A DNA stretch of 64,000 bases, taken from Salmonella enterica subsp. enterica serovar Typhimurium str. LT2. GTDB taxonomy: Bacteria > Pseudomonadota > Gammaproteobacteria > Enterobacterales > Enterobacteriaceae. The notes under the pieces are model-generated. The model was not told the origin of the DNA, did no database searches, and worked only from the letters and a program-made list of their open reading frames with translations. The position numbers and the translations under genes were made by a program. Below are positions 1-7,151 of the stretch, piece after piece. The DNA lies in contig NC_003197.2 of NCBI RefSeq assembly GCF_000006945.2, forward strand, positions 3,286,001 through 3,350,000, given 5' to 3'. Position 1 is the stretch's first letter, and each line of letters begins with the position of its first letter.

Positions 1-918
1 TCCCGCTAACAACAACCCCACGCCCAGCCAGTATTGCCCGACATGTCCCATGACACGATTGGCAAAGGCGGGAATAGCCATCGGCGTATCCAGTAAAAAG
101 ATATGGTTTGCCGCATCGACCACCACATTATTTACCTGCCGGTTAATCGCAGCGCCATAGAGGAACATACAACCTGCCACCGCTAAAAGGCCAAGCGCCA
201 TCGCTCTGGGAATCGTACGATGCGCTTTTTTAATTTCCGGCGCCATTGGCGTGACCAGTTCACAACCGACGAACATAAACATCGCCATGCCAATATAACC
301 AAACAGACCAGAAAGATTACTGACATCAAGAGGTGCGCCAAACCACCCGGAATGATGAGTGACCGGGGATAACAGGATCCCGCATAAACCGAAGATGGTC
401 AGGGTAGTCCACATACCGAATGTAAGAAACACTTCCACCTTGCCAAATACTTCAACACCAATGGCATTCAGTAACCCGAAAACCACTACCATGCCGACGC
501 CAACCATCCAGGTATTGTGCTGCATGGCCACGTGTTCGCTAACAGACTCAAAGTTCACCAGCGCCATGACGCCAGCGAGAATCGTTTCTGCCGTGCCGGC
601 AAAAATGTGTACGATCAGGTAAGCGCAAAGCGCACCGGTGATAGCGAAAAAACGCCCCATCCCGCAGGAAATATAGTCGTAGACGGAGCCAGTCGTGGGA
701 ATAAGCGTTGCCGCTTCGGCAAAGGTGGTAATCTGCGCTTGCATCATAATAAATGCCAGTAATACCGCAAGAGCAAAGGTATCTCCCCCTGAGCCAAAAC
801 CACTGGTCACGGTCAGGATCACCGGGCTTGCCATAATCAGCCCGACGGAGCTGGCAAGCGTCGTGGGGAAACCAATAACGCCACGTTCAAGATGGCTGGC
901 AAGTCTGTTTTTAAACAT
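1..918 (-). CDS. APC-family amino acid permease (3' end cut by window)
   Basis: Inner-membrane permease, probably importing an amino acid or amine. About 306 residues are visible, starting MFKNRLASHLERG, with at least seven long hydrophobic segments. A glycine-rich stretch after the first membrane helix (SGFGSGGDTFALA) resembles the substrate-binding unwound helix of APC transporters. The C-terminal part lies before base 1. It is last in a minus-strand set FAD oxidoreductase, cupin, permease, but 208 bases separate it from the cupin gene and that gap carries a copy of the motif found in the divergent promoter at 2881, so it may have its own promoter. The substrate is unknown; the oxidase and aldehyde dehydrogenase nearby suggest an amine or amino acid. 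Corresponds to STM3126 by position. Confidence 0.85.
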   Translation of the reverse strand, partial: MFKNRLASHLERGVIGFPTTLASSVGLIMASPVILTVTSGFGSGGDTFALAVLLAFIMMQAQITTFAEAATLIPTTGSVYDYISCGMGRFFAITGALCAYLIVHIFAGTAETILAGVMALVNFESVSEHVAMQHNTWMVGVGMVVVFGLLNAIGVEVFGKVEVFLTFGMWTTLTIFGLCGILLSPVTHHSGWFGAPLDVSNLSGLFGYIGMAMFMFVGCELVTPMAPEIKKAHRTIPRAMALGLLAVAGCMFLYGAAINRQVNNVVVDAANHIFLLDTPMAIPAFANRVMGHVGQYWLGVGLLLAG

Positions 919-1000
919 GGTCAACCTCTTCACTATTATTACAACAATAAATTACCGCTCCGGAATAACGCTTATTTATGGCAGGCACCGTATCTAACAG

Positions 1001-1016
1001 GTATCGTCCTGAAGAG
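1001..1016 (+). promoter_or_regulatory. Candidate operator motif, copy 1 (TATCGTCCTGAAGA)
   Basis: TATCGTCCTGAAGA lies 84 bases upstream of the permease start. A 13-of-14 match recurs at 2881-2894 in the oxidoreductase/aldehyde dehydrogenase divergent region. Repetition in two promoters of one gene cluster suggests a shared regulator, which is not encoded in the window. Confidence 0.4.
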
Positions 1017-1126
1017 GGATAACGGTAAATAACGTTGTGACGCCGTCCCCGCATGCGCTAATAGCAAGTGGGGAGCGCGTTATTCTCCCCAGTGATGCCA
1101 ACGCTACTGACGAACAATTAAAGGAT

Positions 1127-1501
1127 TCAACCCTGCTTATGGCTTTCAACTTTTGCCAGATAATGTTTTACAAAACGGGGCGTTAAAACTTTCCATGCCA
1201 CTTCGGTTCCCTGTTCAACAAACCAACTATCGCCTGGTGAAAAACGTATCGGTTCCTGACCCGCAACAGTGAGTTCCACTTCCCCTTCCAGCACGGTTGC
1301 GTGCTCGGTAAAGGGATAAATCATAGTGAAACCGCCGCGGGTCGATGAAAACAGTCCACAGGTAAATACGTCCTCAGGTTTACCGTAAATCATCGCAACG
1401 GCGACCTGGGGATCGCCTTCTGTTGGCAACGCCCCCAACAGGCTGACACTCCCGATTGGCTGTAATTCAGGAACAGGTTGATTGAGTTTAAAAGCTTGCA
1501 T
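1127..1501 (-). CDS. Cupin-domain protein (DUF861/EutQ-like fold)
   Basis: Small single-domain cupin of 124 residues. The core motif around residues 72-105 (FTEHATVLEGEVELTV, then FSPGDSWFVEQGT) forms the two cupin strands; the usual metal-binding histidines are sparse, as in the (S)-ureidoglycine aminohydrolase/EutQ-like DUF861 group. It sits 14 bases after the oxidoreductase gene on the same strand, so the two are very likely co-transcribed. A role in handling the product of the FAD oxidase or in sensing it is an inference; no reaction can be assigned. Corresponds to STM3127 by position. Confidence 0.8.
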   Translation of the reverse strand: MQAFKLNQPVPELQPIGSVSLLGALPTEGDPQVAVAMIYGKPEDVFTCGLFSSTRGGFTMIYPFTEHATVLEGEVELTVAGQEPIRFSPGDSWFVEQGTEVAWKVLTPRFVKHYLAKVESHKQG

Positions 1502-1515
1502 TAATGTTCTCCTGG

Positions 1516-2817
1516 TTAATTCCGGCCTTTCCAGAAACCGGCTGTTTGATGTATCAGTTTTCCCGCACTGACCAGCAATAGACGTAGACTGTCGCGACCA
1601 TAAATTGTCGCGTGGGGAATGCTACTCATCAGACGATACCGCTCGGAACCGCCATTTATTCCTTCGGCCAGGATTTTGCATACAATATGGGAAGGCGTGA
1701 CGCCAAATCCGGAATAACCCTGAACATAAAAAACATTATTGTGCTCACGAAGCGTGCCAATCTGCGGAAACAGATTCGCGCTACAGGCCATCGGTCCGCC
1801 CCAGGCAAAATCGATTTTAACGTCTTTCAAATAAGGAAAGACCTCCGTCAACAGAGTGCGGTTCCAGGCAGCAAAATCGTGCGGGGTATATTCAAGAAAC
1901 CTTGTGGCGCTGCCAAACAGCAGACGGTTTTCTTTTGTGAGACGGTAGTAATTTATCACCGGGCGGATATCACTAAAAGCCCCGCGCAAGGGACTGATCC
2001 GCTCAACAAGCTCGCTGGAGAGAGGTTCTGTAGAGACCTGATAAGAATAAGTAACCAGCGTTTTCTTATAAATTTCTGGTTCCAGATTATTGAGAAAACT
2101 ATCACAGGCCCACAGCAATTTGGCCGCTTTTACGCTGCCCATCGCAGTACGTACCCGCACAGTTTTACCGTAACTGACCTCAACCACAGGTGAATATTCG
2201 AATATCTTCACCCCCAGCGAATTCGCAGCCTGAGCGGAGCCCAGCAATAAATTCAGCGAGTGGACATGCCCTCCCCCCATATGCTTGAGAACACCGCAGT
2301 AGACGTCGGAACCGATAACCTGCTGCACGTCTTTACCGGTATAGAGTTCAATATCGTCTTCCGGCGTAGCGGCTTTGAATTCTTTTTCCCATTGTTGCAG
2401 CGTTTTTAACTGCCGCTGGTTGTAGGCCAGATAACCATATCCGGGGACAAAATCAGCATCAATATGGTATTTACGAATTCGCTCCCGAATAATGCCTGCG
2501 CCGAGGTTCGAGATTTTAAACAGCGTCTCCATTCCCGCTGCGCCTACATATTTTTTAACGGCTTCGATGTCGTGACCTATACCGGCCATCACCTGACCGC
2601 CGTTTCGCCCGGTGCCGCCATACCCAAGATGGCGGGCTTCCAGAACGACAACATTAGTGATCCCCTGCTCCGCCAGTTCCAGCGCGGTATTGATGCCTGA
2701 AAAGCCACCGCCAATGATCACCACATCGGCATCAATATCGTCTTGCAGAGCAGGAAAATGCAACGGGTATTTTTTCGTCGCGCCGTAGTAATTCAACGCA
2801 TCGATTTTTGTATTCAT
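1516..2817 (-). CDS. FAD-dependent amine/amino-acid oxidoreductase (DAO superfamily, PuuB-like)
   Basis: Cytoplasmic flavoprotein of 433 residues, close in length and domain order to gamma-glutamylputrescine oxidase PuuB. Residues 30-55 hold the dinucleotide-binding motif DVVIIGGGFSGINTALELAE, followed by the DAO motif GYGGTGRNGGQV near residue 70. A C-terminal segment WGGPMACSANLFPQIG and QGYSGFGVTPSH closes the FAD site. Family members oxidise primary or secondary amines to imines, releasing hydrogen peroxide or feeding a carrier. A moderate ribosome site (AAGG) precedes the ATG. The divergent aldehyde dehydrogenase could oxidise an aldehyde product, as PuuC does after PuuB. The substrate is unknown. 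Corresponds to STM3128 by position. Confidence 0.85.
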   Translation of the reverse strand: MNTKIDALNYYGATKKYPLHFPALQDDIDADVVIIGGGFSGINTALELAEQGITNVVVLEARHLGYGGTGRNGGQVMAGIGHDIEAVKKYVGAAGMETLFKISNLGAGIIRERIRKYHIDADFVPGYGYLAYNQRQLKTLQQWEKEFKAATPEDDIELYTGKDVQQVIGSDVYCGVLKHMGGGHVHSLNLLLGSAQAANSLGVKIFEYSPVVEVSYGKTVRVRTAMGSVKAAKLLWACDSFLNNLEPEIYKKTLVTYSYQVSTEPLSSELVERISPLRGAFSDIRPVINYYRLTKENRLLFGSATRFLEYTPHDFAAWNRTLLTEVFPYLKDVKIDFAWGGPMACSANLFPQIGTLREHNNVFYVQGYSGFGVTPSHIVCKILAEGINGGSERYRLMSSIPHATIYGRDSLRLLLVSAGKLIHQTAGFWKGRN

Positions 2818-2878
2818 CGCGTTACCTTGTCATCACGCTTGACTAAGACCGCTATCACAGCACGGTAACGTTTTACAA

Positions 2879-2917
2879 AATATCGTCCGGAAGAATGACG
2901 TTCTTTGGAACGATATT
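2879..2917 (+). promoter_or_regulatory. Inverted repeat in divergent promoter (AATATCGT ... ACGATATT)
   Basis: Eight-base arms at 2879-2886 and 2910-2917 form a perfect inverted repeat centred between the oxidoreductase and aldehyde dehydrogenase genes. The left arm is part of the 14-base motif shared with 1003-1016. Likely binding site for a regulator of both transcription units; the regulator is not identified. Confidence 0.45.
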
Positions 2918-2978
2918 CAGTTCCAGGCAAGTATGTTGAGATGGAAAAACGTACATTCCTGACCTACAGGCACTTCTG

Positions 2979-4463
2979 ATGAGCGACGTGACATTACTTG
3001 CCGAAGTAACGACTTTTTTACGCCAACGACACGGACAATTTATTGCAGGTGAACGTCAGGCCGGAAACGGCACGAACTTCTCGGTCACTAACCCAGCCAC
3101 CGGCAAAATCATCGCCGACGTTGTGTCGGCAACCCCTGCGCAGGCAGAAGAGGCCATGCAGAGCGCCAGACGGGCGTTTGATGTCTGGCGTAAAATGCCA
3201 ACGTTACAACGCGGCGCATTACTGCTGAAACTGGCTGATACTCTTGCCGCTCATCGTGAAGAGTTAGCTCAACTGGAAAGCGTCTGTTCAGGTAAAACGA
3301 TTATGCTGTCGCGCGGTCTTGAACTCGATCAGTCAGTGGCCTTCCTGCGTTACTTTGCCGGTTGGGCAGGAAAAATAACCGGTGAAACGCTGAATGTCTC
3401 CCTGCCATCAATGGGAGAAGAGAGATACACAGCGTTTACCCAACGCCAACCCATTGGCGTGGTCGTCGGTATTGTGCCGTGGAATTTCTCAATTATGATT
3501 GCTATCTGGAAACTGGCCGCAGCGCTGGTATGTGGCTGCACCATCGTCATTAAACCAAGTGAATATACCCCGCTGACACTGCTGCGAGTCGCTGAGCTGG
3601 CTAAAGAGGCAGGTTTCCCTGATGGCGTAATTAACGTGGTAAACGGTGCTGGCGGTGAGATAGCGCAACAGCTGATCGCGCATCCAGATTGCGCCAAAGT
3701 GAGTTTCACCGGGTCAGTCGCGACAGGTGAGAAAGTCCGGCGTTCGGCAACATCGTCAGGAAAACGCGTTACCCTCGAACTAGGAGGGAAAAATGCGGCG
3801 CTGTTTCTCAATGATCTCACGGCACAAGCCATGGTCAACGGTATTCTTGAAGCCGGTTATCTGAATCAAGGGCAAATTTGTGCTGCCGCAGAGCGTTTTT
3901 ATCTGCCCCAGGAAAAACTGGATACGGTCATGACGCTCCTCAGACAACGGTTATCGGAGATCGTGCCCGGCTCGCCTTTAGATGAAAAAACGGTGATGGG
4001 CCCGCTGGCGAATCAGGTTCAGCTTGAAAAAGTGCTGCGTCTGATTCAACGTGCACGGGAAGAAGGGGATACCATTGTTTATGGCGGTGAAACTTTACCC
4101 GGCGAAGGGTACTTTTTACAGCCGACAGCGGTAAAAGTGCGTAGTAAAAACAGTACGCTGATGCACGAGGAGACCTTTGGCCCTGTCTGTAGCTTTATCG
4201 GTTATCAGAATGAAAAAGAGGCGCTTTCGCATATCAACGATTCGCCATTCGGCCTTGCTGCAAGTGTGTGGTCGGAAAATATATCTAAGGCATTACGCTA
4301 CGCTGAAGATATTGATGCTGGCATGGTGTGGGTCAATATGCATACCTTCCTCGATCCCGCGGTACCCTTTGGAGGGATGAAAGGATCGGGCATAGGTCGT
4401 GAATTTGGCAGCGCGTTTATTGATGACTATACCGAACTTAAATCTGTCATGGTCCGTTATTAA
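2979..4463 (+). CDS. NAD(P)-dependent aldehyde dehydrogenase (GabD/PuuC-like)
   Basis: Oxidises an aldehyde to the acid with NAD(P)+. The 494-residue length is standard for the ALDH superfamily. Visible signatures are the cofactor-site motif GIVPWNFSIMIAIWK near residue 165, the general-base glutamate 267 in LELGGKNAALF, and catalytic cysteine 301 in NQGQICAAAERF. Later HEETFGPV and the C-terminal PFGGMKGSGIGREFG are also typical. It is divergent from the FAD oxidoreductase across 161 bases. Oxidase plus aldehyde dehydrogenase is the classical order for amine degradation, so an aminoaldehyde or semialdehyde is a reasonable but unproven substrate. Corresponds to STM3129 by position. Confidence 0.9.
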   Translation: MSDVTLLAEVTTFLRQRHGQFIAGERQAGNGTNFSVTNPATGKIIADVVSATPAQAEEAMQSARRAFDVWRKMPTLQRGALLLKLADTLAAHREELAQLESVCSGKTIMLSRGLELDQSVAFLRYFAGWAGKITGETLNVSLPSMGEERYTAFTQRQPIGVVVGIVPWNFSIMIAIWKLAAALVCGCTIVIKPSEYTPLTLLRVAELAKEAGFPDGVINVVNGAGGEIAQQLIAHPDCAKVSFTGSVATGEKVRRSATSSGKRVTLELGGKNAALFLNDLTAQAMVNGILEAGYLNQGQICAAAERFYLPQEKLDTVMTLLRQRLSEIVPGSPLDEKTVMGPLANQVQLEKVLRLIQRAREEGDTIVYGGETLPGEGYFLQPTAVKVRSKNSTLMHEETFGPVCSFIGYQNEKEALSHINDSPFGLAASVWSENISKALRYAEDIDAGMVWVNMHTFLDPAVPFGGMKGSGIGREFGSAFIDDYTELKSVMVRY

Positions 4464-4598
4464 CCATCCTGAAAATGATGCAGGCAGATCAACCATACCG
4501 AAAGGTGGACTGTCTGCCTGATTATCAGGTTCGCTCGCTGCGTTTTTTTGCTTTTGGGATAATGTTAAACGCCCGGCCCGGCGTTCCTTCCTGCATTA

Positions 4599-4982
4599 CT
4601 AGCGCCATCTACCGTTAGAGTAGGCTATCTCCAGCCTTAACGGTTCAGACTCATCCTGTAACATCGCTTCCAAAGACAACGCCAGCGTCTGATGATGGGC
4701 ATCTTTTACACTGACTTTCAGCATATTGATGCTCGGTTCATAACGTAAAATAGCAGCGCGAAGCTCACGGCAAAACCAGTTGAGAACCCGTTTGTCACCC
4801 ACATTCACCTCGTGCCATTCCGGCATACCCCGAGTGAGCAGCGGCGGTAATGTCTCGCCACCTGGCACGGCGCAAGAGTTGAATAAACACATTAACTTGC
4901 GTCGTACCAATTCATGTGGGCTTATCCCCTCAACCAAGAGCCTGTCGAATAGCGCGACCGGAATGGTTGGTGTCATCATCAT
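4599..4982 (-). CDS. TssE/gp25-like type VI secretion baseplate protein (orphan)
   Basis: Predicted 127 residues from the first of three consecutive ATG codons (starts at 4982, 4979 or 4976). I prefer these to an upstream start because the first ATG overlaps the hcp stop by four bases (ATGA) and AGGGA lies just upstream. The sequence MTPTIPVALFDRLL, then NWFCRELRAAILRYEPSINMLKV, resembles the TssE/phage gp25 lysozyme-like fold, whose signature is an I..(F/Y)EPRL-type helix. TssE is part of the T6SS sheath-assembly baseplate in the cytoplasm. At 127 residues it is a little short, and no other baseplate, sheath or ATPase gene is nearby. Corresponds to STM3130 by position. Confidence 0.6.
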   Translation of the reverse strand: MMMTPTIPVALFDRLLVEGISPHELVRRKLMCLFNSCAVPGGETLPPLLTRGMPEWHEVNVGDKRVLNWFCRELRAAILRYEPSINMLKVSVKDAHHQTLALSLEAMLQDESEPLRLEIAYSNGRWR

Positions 4983-5464
4983 TTCCCTATCTGGTTCATC
5001 GCCAGATCCCATACTGACGTTCTGGACTCCTGCTGAGCGCCGTCTGATTTCTCGGCAGTGATTTGCCATTCGATTTTCGTGAAGTTCAGCGACATCGTTT
5101 CCACCGGCTTACCGCCGGCGCCGCCGCTAACACTGAGTTGTGATATCAGCACGTTTGTCAGGGTATAAACGATAAGCGACCGCATTTTGCCGTCGTCATT
5201 GCGGCACAACGTCAGCACCGCGGTTCTAATTAGCCTCCCGCTACAGCAGTACTCATTGAGCACAGGCGTGGCGAGGTCGACAAATTTGGTGAGCGACATT
5301 TCACCAACATGCGCGCGCCCGGAAGTCCGCTCAGTGAGGCTAACATCGTTATTTACCTGCATTGCCACATTGTGGCTATAAGACATGATCTCTATCTGAT
5401 CTTCAAAGCCTTCAACCTGGCTTTCGCCTTTGATATTGTCGAGCTTTAAAAAAATCGCATCCAT
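4979..5464 (-). CDS. hcp: Hcp-family type VI secretion tube protein (orphan Hcp)
   Basis: A 161-residue Hcp. It begins MDAIFLKLDNIKGESQVEGFEDQIEIMSYSHNV, the standard Hcp opening where the protein folds as a beta barrel that stacks as hexameric rings in the T6SS inner tube. The end of the core (VETMSLNFTKIEWQIT) is also typical. A strong ribosome site AAGGAG sits seven bases before the ATG. It is translationally coupled to the TssE-like gene. It lies far from a full T6SS cluster; in Salmonella the main one is in SPI-6, so this is an extra Hcp (STM3131, sometimes called hcp3). Whether it is secreted by the SPI-6 machine is not shown here. Confidence 0.85.
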   Translation of the reverse strand: MDAIFLKLDNIKGESQVEGFEDQIEIMSYSHNVAMQVNNDVSLTERTSGRAHVGEMSLTKFVDLATPVLNEYCCSGRLIRTAVLTLCRNDDGKMRSLIVYTLTNVLISQLSVSGGAGGKPVETMSLNFTKIEWQITAEKSDGAQQESRTSVWDLAMNQIGK

Positions 5465-5865
5465 GATTTATCTCCTTGTTGATCAGGTGGCAGTTCAGCA
5501 GCCAGACGAATACCGGCGGCCAGCGCTTGTGACTCTTATTAAAAGCGCAACGACCAAAAAACACAGCGTGAAAAGCGCCAGGTTTGCAGGGATTTTGCCG
5601 ACGTTTACCCACGTCTGATGAACGTTATTCCGCTGGTTGCAAAGCAATAGAGGGTTTTGGCCCGCTGTGGCCAAATACAATTGAGGTTATACTGAACGCT
5701 CTCTGCCATATTCAATCCCTTTTATCGCAAAGTATCCCTGGTGCCGGTATCACAGCGTCGTTATTCAAAAATTGACATTTCAGAATAATAATCAGCTATA
5801 TATAAAAAACACATCAAAAAGCAAATATCAACTTAATTTTTACTTATTTAATAAAAAAATCCAAA

Positions 5866-5879
5866 TTGATTTACATCAA
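5866..5879. promoter_or_regulatory. FNR-type box (TTGAT-N4-ATCAA, perfect)
   Basis: TTGATTTACATCAA matches the FNR consensus exactly in both half-sites. It lies about 400 bases upstream of hcp, in AT-rich DNA. Anaerobic control of a transcript toward hcp is inferred; the distance implies a long leader or an unrecognised small transcript. Confidence 0.6.
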
Positions 5880-6003
5880 TTAACACACACAAAAACATTA
5901 AAAATCAAAGGGTTAAATGAAAATTAATCACTATGGAAATTTTATTTTTCTTAATACTCACATTATAAATGTTATTTGCTTATTATCCTGTGAAAACTAA
6001 AAA

Positions 6004-6017
6004 ATGATTTAAATCAA
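6004..6017. promoter_or_regulatory. FNR/CRP-type box, second copy (ATGAT-N4-ATCAA)
   Basis: ATGATTTAAATCAA differs from the FNR consensus at one base. It lies 138 bases from the perfect box on the same leader. Two such sites in one AT-rich leader strengthen the case for oxygen- or CRP-family regulation, though AT-richness raises the chance background. Confidence 0.45.
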
Positions 6018-6118
6018 AAAACAAACTATTCTCGTTGATTAACGTTTTGACCGAAATAAAAAAGATTTTATACGTCCCGGGATAGTCTCCCTTTCTGATG
6101 GACAATATGCATTAACGA

Positions 6119-6160
6119 GCGGGCAAACAGGTAACTTCTGCCCGGGTAATCCGTTACCCG
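6119..6160 (-). terminator. Hairpins downstream of the deacetylase-like gene
   Basis: Two stems lie just after the stop at 6190 on the minus strand: CGGGTAA/TTACCCG (6143-6149 with 6154-6160) and GCGGGCA paired with TGCCCG further on. They plausibly end the two-gene transcript from 8030. No long U tract is visible, so termination strength is uncertain. Confidence 0.4.
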
Positions 6161-6189
6161 ACTGATATTAACATTGTCATGAGGTGATA

Positions 6190-7113
6190 TCATTTGCCCG
6201 GCCAGCCATAATCATCCGGAACCGGCGCTACGCCACGAACATCAGGACGGAGCATTTTTTGTCGATCCTCTTCGTCATCCACCCAGACACTGGCTATCTC
6301 TTCACAGGTTGCAAACCATACGCCATCATGCCCTTTAATATGTTCAATCAAACGTAACAACATCATCATATGATGCCCATGACCGATTATCTGCGGATGA
6401 AGAGCCATCGCATATAAACTGTTTTCCTGATGGTGATAAGCATAGGTAAAAATATCCTTCCAGCGTCGCAGAACACCGTCAGTATCGCTCATCCCCTCCT
6501 GGTTGCCGGTATACGCCAGTGCGGGAAAATCATCCAGATACCAGCTAACAGGAATTTCCAGAATCGCGCTGGCCGGGCCTGCGATATTTCCCGTCTCCCA
6601 ATTCACCTGCCAACGTTGAGGATGGTAAGGCACAAGATCTCTCGCCATCAGGCTACTGTCATAGAGAAAACCGGCTTCCTCCAGAAGATCCAGCGTATTC
6701 TCGCTATAATCCCAATAGGGAGAACGGTATCCCACAGGGCGTATGCCGAAATGTCTTTTATAACAGGCGAACGCCAGATCCATAAGTCGGCGTTCTGTAT
6801 CACGATTCACCAGCGTCGGATTTTCATGATAGTAGCCATGGTGAGCGATTTCATGCCCGGCATCAAAAATTGCTTTAATGATTTCCGGGAAGGTGTCTAC
6901 AGTGTGTCCGGGAATAAAAAAGGTGGTTTTGATATTATTTTCTTTGAACAATTTCAGAAGCCTTGGTACGCCAACTTGAGCACCAAACTCTCCTCGTGAC
7001 ATAAAGGATGGCGACGGTCGATTAAATCCGCCCAGCCATAAAGACTGAGCATCTACATCAACACCAAGATTGACCGCAATCCTTTTACCCTCAGGTAATT
7101 TTAAATATCCCAT
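6190..7113 (-). CDS. Polysaccharide deacetylase-family (NodB-fold) hydrolase, PuuE/imidase-like
   Basis: Metal-dependent hydrolase of 307 residues with no signal peptide, so it probably acts in the cytoplasm. NodB motifs appear in order: VDVDAQS near residue 19 (catalytic and metal aspartates), HEIAHHGYYHE near 90 (metal histidines), RSPYWDYS near 125, and ALHPQIIGHG near 245. Cytoplasmic NodB-fold enzymes of this size include PuuE-type allantoinase and bacterial cyclic imide hydrolase as well as peptidoglycan deacetylases such as Helicobacter PgdA. The partner gene 38 bases upstream encodes a nitrilase-superfamily amidohydrolase, which favours small cyclic amides or imides over polysaccharide. 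GGAGGTCGTT precedes the ATG. Corresponds to STM3132 by position. Confidence 0.8.
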   Translation of the reverse strand: MGYLKLPEGKRIAVNLGVDVDAQSLWLGGFNRPSPSFMSRGEFGAQVGVPRLLKLFKENNIKTTFFIPGHTVDTFPEIIKAIFDAGHEIAHHGYYHENPTLVNRDTERRLMDLAFACYKRHFGIRPVGYRSPYWDYSENTLDLLEEAGFLYDSSLMARDLVPYHPQRWQVNWETGNIAGPASAILEIPVSWYLDDFPALAYTGNQEGMSDTDGVLRRWKDIFTYAYHHQENSLYAMALHPQIIGHGHHMMMLLRLIEHIKGHDGVWFATCEEIASVWVDDEEDRQKMLRPDVRGVAPVPDDYGWPGK

Positions 7114-7151
7114 AACGACCTCCAGCTAATACATAGAAGGGACACATTCTG

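Larger units (their letters stand above)
5465..6189. other. Long AT-rich leader upstream of hcp
   Basis: About 725 bases with no convincing gene. The stretch 5765-6065 is strongly AT-rich, unlike the flanking genes, and holds two FNR-type palindromes (5866-5879 and 6004-6017). A weak 61-codon minus-strand reading frame with a hydrophobic segment ends 30 bases before hcp (5495-5680, TTG start only). Hairpins near 6119-6160 probably end the upstream deacetylase transcript. Confidence 0.7.

Noticed and set aside
4983..5069. 29-codon extension of the TssE-like gene inside hcp
   Set aside because: Reads the end of hcp in another frame; the ATG cluster at 4976-4982 has the coupling overlap and a ribosome site.
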